Below are positions 21,423 through 32,695 of a DNA stretch of 64,000 bases, in pieces. Numbering within the stretch: position 1 is the stretch's first letter; each line of letters opens with the position of its first letter. Source of the stretch: Rachicladosporium sp. CCFEE 5018 (Eukaryota > Ascomycota > Dothideomycetes > Cladosporiales > Cladosporiaceae); the NCBI GenBank assembly GCA_002077045.2, contig KZ111158.1, forward strand, positions 674,210 through 738,209, given 5' to 3'. The translations under genes and the position numbers were made by a program. Below the pieces are notes generated by a model that searched no databases, was not told the origin of the DNA, and saw nothing but the letters and a program-made list of their open reading frames with translations.

Positions 21423-23652
21423 CTACATTCTCTTGACCAGTGTTACCGGGCCATGGTAAGTCTTGTGGCCTGATACGAAGTAGTGCACCGTCGCCACGAG
21501 TATCACGCCGATGAAGATCACTGATGCCCAGTTGAAGCCATCTCCTGTGATGGGTATTGCTTGTGGGCAGAAGGACCAGAACTGCACACATTGTGTATGA
21601 GAGGATGAGCTTGGAGGTTTGTGGGAATGGGGACTTACGAAAGCCCAGGCGCACCAGACAACGGCTATAGCGTTGATTGGAATGCCCCAGCGGCCGAGGC
21701 TGAAGTGGCTTTCGGGTATGGTCTCAGGGAGGTAGATGCGGCGCCACAAGATTGAAGAGATGGAGAACATGTAGCCTGTTGTAGACGTGGTCAGTAAGGT
21801 GTGGAGAAGCTACAGTACGTTGCTCGAGAGGCTGGCAGCTCACATTGCAGCAGCGCCACTGTCATAAGGGACGTAATCGCATAAAATGCTGTCGACGATC
21901 CGATGTAGATAAGACTCAGGAGGAACGAGAAGGCACTGGTAACGTAGACCGCGTTGACAGGTGCTCGGTACTTGGGGTGGACCTATGAGAGCTTTGTAAG
22001 TATGGCAGGAGAAACGCCAAGCCTGCTCAGCACTCACGTATGCGACCCATTGATGGAACGGTGTGCCGCCGTCCCGCGCAAAGGCAAACAGATCCCGACT
22101 GACGGCAGTAAGATAGCAGACATTAGCGAACAGCACAAGAGCAACAATCAGTGTCAGCTCCACCGTGACCCAGGTGATCGACATCGATTGCTCCATGACC
22201 TGAATGAAGGGATATAGCGATGGATGCTCAAGAGCCAGCTCCACATCCGGCATCGCGATGCAGATGATGAACCAGGCGGCTAGGGTGATCGTAACGTTGA
22301 CGACGTAGATTGACATCATGGATCGAGGGACTGATTTTGCTGCATCTCGGACCTCCTCGGAGATGTGACAGGACTGGGACTCATGTCAACGCAGCTCTCC
22401 GCCGTGAAATGTAACGTACTGACTGAGTCCATGCCGCACATCATGTATATAGCAGATAGCTGTCCGTCCATGAGGGCAACACCCATGTTTGGCCAGCCAC
22501 CGAGGTTCTGGAAATCGGCGAACACCTCGCGTGCGCTGGCTTTGGGTGCATTGATGCAGATTGGGATCATGACCGCGAAGAAGGTCAGGATATGCAGCAC
22601 GAAGAATGCCGTCTGCACTCGGGGAATATAGCGAGTGAGGAAGATGTTGCCGGTCACGGTGATGAGGATATTGGCGATCACCAGCAGCGATCCGTGCCAG
22701 TTCGGGAAAGCTGGGTCTGTCAGTAGAAGTCCCGTTCGCTGCACGCGTTGCTCTCACCGTCTGTGTAACTTCGTCAGCACATGGCCGTTCTAGCGATGGG
22801 CGCTGAACGCAGGATGCTTACAGTTCGGGTTGTTCTCGAGGATGATTACTTGGATGAGTGTGCCCGTGAGGAACACACCGATCGCGTTGCCTGCTTGCCA
22901 CGCCAGAGTCGAGATCCATCTCACATTCGTTAGCGACTACAGCATGCTGGGCTCTATGGCATGCTTACCCGGTGTAGTAACTTAAAAGCTTCTGCACCTT
23001 CGGGTGAGCGAACTCCGACACCCAGTGATACTGCGATCCAGCAGTCGGCGCAATGCTAGCCATCTCGGCCATCGAAAGCACGATCGGGATGAAGCCAATG
23101 GCATGCACAATCGTGGACCAGATCAGTCCCGCTCGTCCTCCATCCACAAGACCTTGGCTGATGGAGAAGATGCCGAACTCCCAGACAGACGTAGCCATTG
23201 CGACGAAAGAAAATGTAGCCATGGGTTTAAAGTGCCGTACGAAGACCTGGTCCTTGCCTGCTCTCATCAGTGAGCGTCCAGCAGGCGTCAGTACTCCAGT
23301 ATCACCATACCCATGCGTTCCATCTGAAAGCGATCTGCCGATGTTGACTTCGTGGCATCAACCTCATCGATCTCGTAGCCTGCTTCCTTTGTTCCATTGT
23401 GATCGTGCATTACAGCTCCTTCGCCAACATGCGGTCCTTTGCGGTCGTGCAATTGCATGCCATTTTCCCGCTCTATGCTAGGTGGACCTGACGACTGCGA
23501 GGACGACGAAGGATATGGCCCCATATCCGCAACGAAGGCGCTGTCGAGCAGCACCTGAAAAGACAGTGATAGCGAAGAGAGACAGAAGAAAACCCACCGA
23601 CCTGTTGCACGAAGGACAAGACGCCGCCCAATCTCATTGTCTTGGCAGACAT
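21423..23652 (-). CDS. amino acid/polyamine/choline (APC) family permease
   Basis: Multi-pass transporter of the fungal GABA-permease/choline-transporter branch of the APC superfamily, in the plasma or vacuolar membrane. Nine exons on the minus strand, approximately 23602-23652, 23311-23554, 22969-23260, 22822-22919, 22424-22716, 22038-22373, 21844-21982, 21639-21775 and 21423-21581, join in frame to 582 residues. The N-terminal tail is hydrophilic. Family hallmarks follow: FSFVAMATSVWEFG, SMAEMASIAPTAGSQYHWVS, ISEEVRDAAKSVPRSM and NVCYLTAVSRDLFAFARDGG. About twelve membrane segments are visible. ATG 23652 gives the short first exon (MSAKTMRLGGVLSFVQQ). The 105-nt intron at 22717-22821 is the longest. 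The substrate cannot be told from the sequence. Confidence 0.9.
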
Positions 23653-24688
23653 CTGCACTATGGTGCCTGCATCGATCTACTGCAGTCGTTCATAACGGAG
23701 CTGGGGACTGCACGAGTCGAGGCAAGTCCTTTTGTTGAAGAAATGGGAAATGCGTGGGTTGCAAGCGATGGGCATGCATGGAGTGCTTGCACTAGCGCCG
23801 GGGCATGAGATCAGCTCTGCCGGCTTGGACGGGGCGTGGACGGCAGAGCTTGGCGGGTAATCCCACGCTCTGCCATCGAACCTACGCGACCTTACCGTGC
23901 TCTATTTGAATCCGCTTCATCGCAACTCCATAATGAGTTGTGGTCGATCCCATTGTGGAGTTGAAGCCCTCACTTCGCTCATTTGACTGTTCATTCAAGG
24001 GATCTCACAGCAATACGAGCATCCGTCCTGCGTCTCCGCGTGGGACCAATGACAGCGTTCCTCTACTCCGTGCAATGCTATGTGCTGTAACAACTACTAG
24101 CTCGAGCGTTATATTGCGACGTTCGCCTGGGCAACAGCTCTAGGGCTGGTATGGGTCGTCAAAAAACCTGGGCATCTCCACCTCGGCTCAACAAATGTGC
24201 TGCCCGCAGAGGCCTCATGCTCCGTCGTGATAGAATATCCTCATTCTCGCTCCAGCCATATGCTCATCGGTACTGGGAACCAGGTTATAATCTAAGGGTG
24301 GGCTTCGGAGTTGAGCCACCACGTTGCATCGCAGGGACCGCGCGCAGTCCTTCGCTGTGACTCACCGCATTCTCGTCACTTGGAAGCGTGGTCCGTAGGC
24401 GATGCCTTCGCCGTGTGCAGCATTCACGGATGTGGGCTTGCCTGTTCCTACCATCGTCGCCCGCCAACGCGGCCCTCAGTAGTCTAACCGCCTCCACGTC
24501 CCAGCTGCATAGCATGCCCGAGCTCGAGCCCTTGAGTAGATTGCTGCTCGGCGCATGGCATTCATGCCTGTCTCGTCTAGAGCGGGCCAGCAGTATGTTC
24601 GTCACAGCACCAAGCGACTCAAAGGTCACTGCCTTCACCCCAGAACACATGGCGACAGATACGACCTTGCTCATTCCGAGCGAACGCA
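23653..24688. other. intergenic, divergent upstream region
   Basis: This 1-kb interval lies between the permease start and the rhodopsin-like gene. It contains both promoters presumably. Short overlapping frames only; no RNA gene or repeat was recognised. Confidence 0.4.
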
Positions 24689-26234
24689 ATGTCCGATCAA
24701 GCCAGCGCACCTGAGCTATTTCTCGTTAGCTAACCTACTGATTGTTGTGACGAGCATACTCCTAGTCTGGACGACACTCTTCGCTGCGGTCAGAGTATGG
24801 GCAAAGACACAGTCTCAATGGCATTGGGCTGATTACGTCTTCCTTGGAGGCTACGTAAGTCGCACCGTCTGAGCTTACTTTCGAATGTCTGCGAGAAATT
24901 ACTGGGCTGGTATCGCTCATGCTGCGACATCCAACCGGCGCTACAACTCCGTTGAGATCGTCTCATAGCGCTTGCACGCAGTTCACGACAAGAACATAGC
25001 CCTCGTCAAATATCAGCGGAGTGGTCTGTCGCACAACGTTCAGTTCCTCTACGAAGCCATGAGACGGAGCAGAGCGACCTTTGAACCACGATCGATTCGA
25101 GGACGGTACTGCACATACTGACCAGAGAGCACAGGCTTTTTGCGCTGCACAATGCGCCACCATATGCCTGGCCATCGGACGTTACGGGTTCGGCGCAGAA
25201 GTTGCTGTCAATGGAACAGGCTCGAACAAGGTCAGCCAGCCTGGCATATGCGGCCCTGATGATCGACTGCTAATCTGTCAGCAGGCTCTGTACGCAAGTC
25301 AAATCCTATACATTCTATCAGTGGGAACTTCAAGATGCTCGATTGCGCTCTTCTTGAGGAACTTGTCGCGCGACAAGAAAGATACCAAAGTCGGCGTCGC
25401 GGTCGCAGCGATCGCATTGCTCTGGACGGTGGCATCAGTGCTCGCAATAGCGATACGAGTGGATGCATCGGGTCCGTGGCTGTCGGATTCCGAATTGGTA
25501 GGAATTTTGCACCGCATGAAATGCATACCCAAGGACTAACAAAGCACAGTTCGGCCGATGGGTAGGCGTCGAAGTAGCTGCAGCTGCAATACTGGTCGAG
25601 CTCACAATTTGGTCATTCTCAATCATGCTTATCTGGCGTCTGAATATGCGCGTTCAGAAGCGCATCAAGCTGCTGCTCATCTTCGCGTCTCGTCTTCTGT
25701 AGGTCTCCAAGCAGGATCGAAGCTTATACGCGGGGCTGACTTGATTTCAGATTGATACCTGCGATAATCCTGCGTCTCTGGCGACTTGGTCCATCTGTCT
25801 ACGTCAATTCAACAGGAGCCATCGTTTCGGTCAACATCTTGACGCAAATCGTGATGCACGCCGCGCTCATTTCCGAGTGCGTAACTTGCCTGAAGCCCTT
25901 CCTACAGACCTTCCACGAAGGCGTTGCTATACCTGGCGGAGGCTCCACCTACTGGGGCGCTCTCACGAACGTCTCGCAGATGCCACAAAGCAAGTCTGAG
26001 GGCACACAGGGGAGTAGGAAGAGTCGGATCAAGTTCACTGAGAGAAGCTGGCAGGAGATCAGCGGGAATCATGGACTTCGGCCGCTCGCGGATCGAGCGA
26101 CGATCACCACGAAGATTTTGTCTGATCGCAAGGAGCGCCGGAGTCAACGGGCGGAGGGCGATGACGATATCGAGTTGCTGCCATCGAGCGCGATCCATGT
26201 ACAGAGAACGACGACAGTGTCGGCTTATCGGTAG
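24689..26234 (+). CDS. fungal rhodopsin-domain integral membrane protein, frame disturbed at the 5' end
   Basis: Seven-helix membrane protein of the large fungal 'rhodopsin domain' family (unrelated to light-driven pumps). Function is mostly unknown and some members relate to CFEM receptors. Exons are about 24689-24854, 25135-25497, 25550-25698 and 25751-26234. The core reads LLIVVTSILLVWTTLFAAVR, QWHWADYVFLGGY, ICQQALYASQILYILSVGTS, ALFLRNLSRD, VGVEVAAAAILVELTIWSF and SVNILTQIVMHAALISECV, with a hydrophilic tail. The best start, ATG 24689 (MSDQASAPELFLVS), is in a different frame from the first helix and meets TAA at 24731, so a one-base shift near 24730 is needed. The only in-frame ATG, 24555, would add an implausible tail. 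The first intron is long for this window, about 280 nt. Confidence 0.8.
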
Positions 26235-26587
26235 ATTTAGACTTGACACGGGTGTACTGTTCAGCGAATCCGATGCTCCCTGCCTGTGAGCCATCGATGG
26301 GTAGCTGCGGTGAATGTGCAGTCTTGGTGCCCAAGCGCGACAAAGTCAATATCCCGATATATCCGATGGCCGTACAATCATTCTCCTTGGCCGCTGTACA
26401 TGCTATTGAGAAGCAGTTGAGCACAGAAGTTTGTCTTCGTTCTTGCAAGCGTTCGTAGAACTAAGGTACTCTTGTGCTTCCAAGTGAACTCCGGCCTGTG
26501 AACTCCGACTTCACCTGGCCGCATCCCACACAGCTACACATTGTGGTCTTTTGATACGATTCCACTTCCTCACTTTTAGCAGCAAGG
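26235..26587. other. intergenic, VPS29 upstream region
   Basis: Tandem arrangement; it should contain the VPS29 promoter. No distinct element was recognised. Confidence 0.4.
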
Positions 26588-27389
26588 ATGTCGTCGCGCT
26601 TAGTACTAGTCATTGGCGACCTGTTCATACCTGATCGTGCGATAGTGAGCTCACATGCCCACGTTCAATCCGCCACAGACACGCCAGGCTGACGACATGG
26701 TCAGGACATACCAGCAAAGGTAGCTCGATCGTGACCACCTACTCCACCCGAGCACCACACTCACGCCCTCAATATAGTTCAAGAAACTCCTCTCCCCCGG
26801 CAAGATCGGCCAGATCCTCTGCCTTGGCAATCTCACCTCCCCAAGCGTATACAGCTTCCTCCGCAACCTCGCTCCAGACCTGCAACTCGTAAAAGGCGAC
26901 TTCGACATCGCGCTCTCCACCCCGGCTGCCCCTACCGCCTATCAAACCCCCGGCGCGCCGCAAAGCGATGCTGCCTTCCCTATCCCCACCGCCCTGTCTA
27001 AAGTCGTCACCCACGGCTCCCTCCGCATAGGCTTCACACACGGCGACTCGATCGTCCCGCCCGGCGATCCCGATGCGCTACTCATAGCTGCGCGACAGAT
27101 GGACGTGGATGTGCTGTGCTGGGGCGGGACGTGCAAGTTCGAGGCGTACGAGATGGAGGGGAAGTTCTTCGTAAACCCCGGGAGCGCCACGGGGGCTGCG
27201 AGCTGGAACGATGAGACGCTTGGGAGTGATGAGGAGGAGGAGGACAGGAATACGCCGAGCTTCGTGTTGATGGACGTGCAGGGTGATGTGCTGGTGTTGT
27301 ATGTGTACCAGCTGAAGAGGGATGCGGAGGGCGTCGAGAGTGTGGGGGTAGAGAAAGTGAGCTTCAGGAAAGGCGCGACGGGCGCATGA
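26588..27389 (+). CDS. VPS29: retromer subunit VPS29
   Basis: Phosphoesterase-fold subunit of the retromer cargo-recognition complex, which recycles receptors from endosome to Golgi. Exon 1 is 26588-26644. A 15-nt microexon follows at 26705-26719 (encoding DIPAK) and exon 3 is 26778-27389, totalling 227 residues. The protein reads LVLVIGDLFIPDRAI, then DIPAK, then FKKLLSPGKIGQILCLGNL, matching the family exactly only if the microexon is included. Further landmarks are LVKGDFDI, RIGFTHGDSIVPPGD, LLIAARQMDVDVLCWGGT and FFVNPGSATGA. The first metal-site His of true phosphoesterases is Phe (GDLF), as I recall is usual in filamentous fungi, consistent with a scaffold role. An acidic insert (SDEEEEDRN) lies near the C-terminus. 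Confidence 0.94.
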
Positions 27390-28162
27390 CGAGGGATCAG
27401 GTAGTGTATGCCGAGCCTCATCTACGTTGCTTTGCCTTCCATCATTTGTTGCGCACCGTGGTCGATGTCACGCCCTCATCGCAAAACACCCCACTCACCT
27501 CGCAAATGCAAAAAAGCAGCCCCTCACTCACAATCACCAAAACGACAAAACCTAACCCGCAAGCCTGCGTGGGATGGGAAAGTACTCATCGACGGCCATC
27601 AGCTCGGCGGCTGGGACTAGCACACATCGGAATTCCTTTATTACTGACATTGATATATATCTGCCCAAGCGTGATATCCATGGCAGGCTAACGGATCGAA
27701 CTTGGGTTAATGAGGAGAATGCCCTTGGACTTAATAACTGCGCGTGCGTCTTACCGTTGAGCCAATATAACCTCGATTTGAATTCTGGAGGTAGTGGTGG
27801 AGAGGGTGATTATACAGTATGACAAGGAGTAAGTCACGTGCTGGAGACTTTGGTGCGTGACGAGGACGATCTGCGCCTCTTGAGTATTCTGAGGCTGGTT
27901 ACAGGGTATCATTGTGGTATCAGCCTATTGGTGTGTGGAGCTATGCTCTGACATACTGGAGGCTAAGCGCACTCATGTCCACGCCATGGCTTTGTAAGCT
28001 CGCAACAATTACGATTGTCATCGACTGGATGGTCTTGATAGATGTTGCATAACCGAGGGCACACACGTTGCTGCTCAGTGCATTGTTGGTTTGTTATGGC
28101 TCCAATCATCAGGTGTTGTATGTCGCTGTCTCCGCTTCACTGGCAGGCCGCTCACATGTCCC
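27390..28162. other. convergent intergenic region
   Basis: It lies between the 3' ends of VPS29 and the NCBP3-like gene. It contains the tRNA-like element at 27683-27772 listed separately; otherwise nothing was seen. Confidence 0.45.
27683..27772 (-). other. tRNA-like element with Pol III A and B boxes
   Basis: On the minus strand an A-box match (TGGCTCAACGG, 27754-27764) is followed about 50 nt later by a B-box match (GTTCGATCC, 27693-27701). The order and spacing are those of a tRNA gene. However, the acceptor ends (GGTTATA against GTTAGCC) and the T-stem do not pair well, so an intact cloverleaf cannot be drawn. It is probably a tRNA pseudogene or the head of a tRNA-derived SINE. Confidence 0.35.
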
Positions 28163-29722
28163 TCAAAATAGGTCCTCCGCCCTTCTCCGCCCATTCGTCC
28201 TCCCACCCAGCCGCCCCTCAAACAGATCCGGCTTCCCATTCACCTGCACCCCAGTCTTCACAGGGAACAGCTCCCTCGCCAACCCAATACCCTTCGCCGC
28301 ACTCGCCCCTCGAATCGAGAAGTCCGAATCAGCTTTCTTCGCCCCAGCACCCTTGAAGCTGAATCCCTTCAACGCCACTTGATCATCCTGCCGCAGCCTC
28401 CCATCGCCACTGCCGCTCCCACCACTGATTCTGGCAAACAGATCTCTGCCCGCCTTCGGCTTCTCTGTTCGTCCTGATGCTCGATCCGGACCTGCTTGAT
28501 CATAAGTATGCGGCGACTCATCCACGCCGTCTAAGTGATACTTGCCAATTGCTGTCGCGAGCTCATTGTGCCCCACCACTCGCGCATCCTGCCGCTTATG
28601 CTGCGCTTTGTCTGGAAAGAGCTCCTTCGCGCTGTTGGTAGCGGTCGTGCGGTCGAGCAGATCGGGCTTAGCTGCGCCGTTCGGGATAGCCGAGCTCGGT
28701 CGCGAGGGGAAGAGCTCTTTGCGACGACTCTCGAGGGCGTTGCGATTACCTTGATCGCGGGACACCGGGCGTCGGAAAGGTGAGCGGGAGCGGTGACGTG
28801 CAGTCTTGCGGTATGGCTGGTTTTCGCTGAACCCAAAGCGACCGTCACCGTCACGGGCTGGAGAAGCGCTTCTGTCGCGCTGGAGGCGGCCGTTCGACTT
28901 GCCAGCGAGGAGGTCGAGAGTTGGTTCGTACTGACGGAGCGTCCTGCCGTGACCCTCTGATGATGCGTAGCTGTCGCGGCGTGGTATCGAGTCTCGCAAT
29001 GGTGCTGGTCTGGGTGACGGTGCATCATCGTAGAGATCTTCGTTGAAGGGCGTGCCCTGTCCCGATCCTCTGCGCGCCAGCCTCTCGTCCACATCACTGT
29101 ACCCTCGATCCATGCGCGGCCTCTTGTTGTTGTAGCCTCCCCTCCCACCACTCCCTTGTCCACGATCATCGTACCGCCTCTTCCGCACGCGGTTCTCAGG
29201 ATCATACTCCGGATTCATCAAATAGAACCGACTCCTGTCCTTCGCGCCCTTGACCTTCACATCCGACTCCGTCGCATACCGCATCTGTAGCTGTGTCTCC
29301 GGTAGCTCATTGAACGCCTTCACAGCCCGCAGCGCCAGTGCATCGCTCTCCTCCACCTCCGCCAAAGCCGCCATAGCGCTTGCCGCCGCATCGTCCGTGT
29401 CGAAGACTAGGTTCGCGCTCGTGTCGTCAATCCACTGCAGCTTGCCGTAGAGCGTCATATCGCAGTACTCGCGCACCGCAGCCTCGATACGCGCAGTCGT
29501 GAGATTGTCCAGGCCGCGCAAGTGGATCTTATTGCGCACTACGCCGTCCGGGTCTACCTCGCCCTCCTCTGGTGCTTGCTGAATGCCATTCATGGATTCT
29601 GTATCGCCGACTTGTTGTACGGCTAGGTGCTGCGCATTGATCGCCTCGGCTTGCGCGCGGAGCCTGGCGAGATCGGGATCCTCCATGTCAATGTCCATGT
29701 CGATATCCATGTCGCCGTCCAT
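28163..29722 (-). CDS. nuclear cap-binding protein subunit 3-like (NCBP3) RNA-binding protein
   Basis: A single-exon gene of 519 residues. The acidic N-terminus (repeated Asp-Met-Asp) is followed by an RRM-like domain at about residues 63-130: NKIHLRGLDNLTTARIEAAV, then KLQWIDDTSANLVFDTDDAA. This is the signature of the NCBP3/DUF2414 family, which binds capped mRNA with the cap-binding complex during export in animals. The fungal role is less established. The rest is disordered, rich in Arg/Ser/Gly (GGRGGYNNKRPRM). It carries a series of short motifs of the form (K/R)-(E/D)-L-F-P: RRKELFPS, AKELFPDK, GRDLFAR, ARELFPVK, PDLFEGR, and the very last residues AEDLF. ATG 29722 opens the only long frame. 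Confidence 0.85.
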   Translation of the reverse strand: MDGDMDIDMDIDMEDPDLARLRAQAEAINAQHLAVQQVGDTESMNGIQQAPEEGEVDPDGVVRNKIHLRGLDNLTTARIEAAVREYCDMTLYGKLQWIDDTSANLVFDTDDAAASAMAALAEVEESDALALRAVKAFNELPETQLQMRYATESDVKVKGAKDRSRFYLMNPEYDPENRVRKRRYDDRGQGSGGRGGYNNKRPRMDRGYSDVDERLARRGSGQGTPFNEDLYDDAPSPRPAPLRDSIPRRDSYASSEGHGRTLRQYEPTLDLLAGKSNGRLQRDRSASPARDGDGRFGFSENQPYRKTARHRSRSPFRRPVSRDQGNRNALESRRKELFPSRPSSAIPNGAAKPDLLDRTTATNSAKELFPDKAQHKRQDARVVGHNELATAIGKYHLDGVDESPHTYDQAGPDRASGRTEKPKAGRDLFARISGGSGSGDGRLRQDDQVALKGFSFKGAGAKKADSDFSIRGASAAKGIGLARELFPVKTGVQVNGKPDLFEGRLGGRTNGRRRAEDLF

Positions 29723-30302
29723 CTCGGCGACGTGCAGCGTAGTACTGCCGGCGAACGACTAGGTTTGAGGCCTTCTACTAAGGATACAGTAACCTAAGTT
29801 CCGATGTGTGAAGTTGTGCCTCGTTGTTCGGAGAAGTAGGGTGAGTGGTGTCGGAGGGAGGGTGTGTCGATCACACTAACTAGGGAGGCAAGCAACAAGC
29901 AACAGCACGTGCAATAATGTGTATGTGAATTCGTGCACTCACGGATCGCAACAAGTGACGAGAGAGGCACAGCAATGAAGTCACGGCGGCCGTAAAGTTG
30001 AAGCTTGACCTGCCAAGGCCGAAGTGATCGACATGTCTCAGCCCTATGGCATTGTCTACGAGTGAAGCAGTCTCTCACCGCCATGGACTTTTCCTTTGCT
30101 GCTAGCTAAGCGTCGAGACTCCGCTTCGCATCGATTCTGCCTCTGCGGGCCCTTGGTCGACTTACGACCGGTTGCCATACGCATACGAGCGACCAGCCCG
30201 CTGCAGTTTCGCCCGTAGGCAACCAGCCCATGCTGAAGCAGATGACAGGTCTTGACTTATGCGTAGTCTCCCATCTCATCCAGGACATGTTCATGGTCGT
30301 CC
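29723..30302. promoter_or_regulatory. NCBP3-like gene upstream region / SKI8 3' side
   Basis: Both neighbours lie on the minus strand. The interval carries the NCBP3-like promoter and the SKI8 3' UTR. No element was identified. Confidence 0.4.
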
Positions 30303-31504
30303 TCATGTCCCGCTTGCCTCCCGATAGAAGCTGAGACTGCGTCCAGCCCCTGCAGCGACGAACATCTCATTTCTGTACAGCTGTGTTAGTCCTGAACGGC
30401 ATGACCCTCTACAGGAGCTCACTCACCTAGCACTAGCAGACTTCGGCAGCCACTTGACCGACCAGAGACACTTTTCGCTCTCCGTCTGTGTAGCCACACA
30501 TTCCCTACGGTCGAGTGACCAGATCTTCGCCTTGCCGTCGTAGGAGCTGCGCAGCATCAGTATTAACGTTTTATAGCCCGAAAAGCCAGATCACTCACCC
30601 ACTAAGCAAATACTCTCCACTCCAGTTCCAGCTCAGGCTCATGATCCAGCTCGAGTGCCCAGTGAGGTTCGCCACTTGCTTGCCAGACTGTGTATCGTAA
30701 AGCGCAATAAGTCTAGCATCCCCAGCAGCTGCGAGGTACTTGTTCGCGGGGCTGAAAGCTACTGCCCGCACCGGCTTGACAAGACCGCCGAGAGAGTGTA
30801 CGAGTCGTTTCGTGGCGTTGTTGAAGATGTAGACGCTACCGTTCTGGTGGCCGGAGGCTGTCATTTCGCCATTTGGTGACTGTTCACGCCGGTCAGTATT
30901 GAACTGAAATTCTTCGGCGAGGCATGACTGACAATATCGACACACATCCCAAAGCTGCCCTTGGTCTCGAATTGCACAAACTTCGTCGCATTCTTGGTTT
31001 CGCCAACGATCTTGGAAATTTCGTAGACGTTCACTCGGCCATCGTGTGTCGTAGCCGCGAGGAACAAACCATCGGGACTGAGTGCCAGCGCCCATTGCTC
31101 GCCTGCCTTGTCATCTACACACGTTAGTGGGACCTGGAAAGCAAGAGCGTGGACTACCCACCCTTCAACGTCCCCCGCAGCGTCCACTCCTCCCCCCCAT
31201 CCTTCACCTCCCAAACCTTAACATCACCCTCAAACCCCGAAGTGGCAAACACCTTGCCCTCAGCAGCAGCGCACACATGATGACAACCTAGCGCATGTGC
31301 CTTTTCGAGCGTCTGCGAAAGTGGGAACGGGTTCTCTTCGACTGCGCTATCCGCGTGAAGTTGTGTGCCCGTGGCGGTCGAGTGGATTTTGATCGATGAT
31401 GATCCGGATGCTGAGATCAGGGCTGTGGGTGTGACGGCGAGGCTGAAGATGTCGGTGATGTGGGCGTCGGGGATTGTGTGCGTTTGGAGGAATTGTTTGG
31501 ACAT
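30303..31504 (-). CDS. SKI8: SKI8/Rec14-type WD40-repeat protein
   Basis: Beta-propeller scaffold of the Ski complex, which feeds mRNA to the cytoplasmic exosome. Yeast orthologues also act in meiotic double-strand break formation. Five exons on the minus strand join in frame with introns of about 50-60 nt. The protein begins MSKQFLQTHTIPDAHITDIF and continues with TALISASGSSSIKIHS. WD-type repeats follow: EGDVKVWEVKDG, QWALALSPDGLFLAATTHDG, VRAVAFSPANKYLAAAGD, SWIMSLSWNWSGEYLLSG and GKAKIWSLDRRECV. The last exon ends AGRSLSFYREASGT. ATG 31504 was chosen because it gives the family's normal N-terminus; an upstream in-frame ATG would add about 30 unrelated residues. Confidence 0.92.
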
Positions 31505-31747
31505 CGTGAGTTGGGTGAGATGTCTACATGGTGATTTCGTGGAAATTCTAAGATATGATGTTGGATTCGCGATCGCGTTCGTGGACCAACTCACGTTGGG
31601 GTCAGGGTGTCACATGCTCTGAGGAGTCGATATGTTTTGTACATTATTGTGCTGAATAATGTTCTACATGCGCCTTACAAACTCGGCGACTTCCGCTATG
31701 CTCAGATACGCAGATAAGTTCGATGAAGCCTTCATCATTCACGCTGT

Positions 31748-32316
31748 TCACGTCTTCGCCAAGTCTTCCACGTCCTCCTTCAACAGCGGCTTCCGTCCAG
31801 CCTTCTGCAGCCGCTCATTCATCTCGTCCCATTGAGTATCCTTCTGCGCCTTCACCTCCGCCTCAGTCTTAAAACCATTCCCGAACCACTGCCGTATGCT
31901 CTGCACACAGTACGGACACAATACATGCGCTCGTTTCAATTTCCCACACGCGCTACACTTGTTGAGTGCTGTGACGTCCTTCAAGCCTTTGCCTGCCATG
32001 AACCGATGCCGCTTCTTCCTATGGAGCTGTGAGTATAAGGGTGTGTGGCTGGACATGCATGGGCAATATACATATGACTTGTCTTCTTCTTCGGCACCGC
32101 CCGTAAGATCCCCTCCCATAGTCCCTCTAGTATTCCAGGTATCGGTATGAGTGCTGCCGGGAGTAGACTCGATCGCGATTGCCAAAGCGAGGCAATGCGA
32201 CTGGCGACATGGCTTCGGCTAGTTGATCGGGGCAGCTGTGGGAGGAGCGCCGCGCGTGCAACTGGGAGGAACGCGGCGAGGAATGATTGCGATGGAGCTA
32301 TGTGACAAGCAGCCAT
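31748..32316 (-). CDS. MRPL32: mitochondrial large-subunit ribosomal protein bL32m
   Basis: Zinc-binding protein of the mitochondrial large ribosomal subunit. Exon 1 is 32072-32316, a 53-nt intron (GTATAT donor) follows, and exon 2 is 31748-32018, giving 171 residues. The N-terminal about 75 residues are basic, hydroxylated and Ala/Leu-rich, a typical presequence that in yeast is cleaved by the m-AAA protease. The mature part opens AVPKKKTSH and, across the intron, MKKRHRFMAGKGLKDVTALN. The zinc site is the four-cysteine pair CSACGKLKRAHVLCPYC. A charged C-terminal extension follows. It is divergent from the septin gene. Confidence 0.94.
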
Positions 32317-32695
32317 GATGGTGGATGTGAGATTGTATAGTAACAATGTTGTCACAGTCAATTTGCCAGACCGTATGATGTCCCTCCCGAACAAGCTTCA
32401 ACGTTCATCTCTTGAATGCCGATCGGGAGTGCCTCGGTACGTTCCGATTGGCCAGCGCTATTCCCCTTTCCCTGAGTACGCCAAACTAGCAATCGCAACT
32501 GCCATTCCACAACGGCGTTATCACTTCCCACTCATTACGCCCACCTCCCTCCTCCAGATCTACAACACAGCCGTACTCACAGTGACCATCGCCTCGACCA
32601 GCTGCTTAAGCCATTGACCACGTCTGCTGTCCCTCATCGAGCAAACAGCGATATCGCACATCGACCCCATCTCAGCCAAGGACACGAACGACACA
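32317..32695. promoter_or_regulatory. divergent promoter, bL32m / septin
   Basis: 379 bp between two divergent ATGs; CT-rich sequence precedes the septin start, as is common upstream of highly expressed fungal genes. Confidence 0.45.

Noticed and set aside
23860..23895. Possible tRNA B box (ATCGAACC, minus orientation)
   Set aside because: No A box and no cloverleaf pairing could be drawn.
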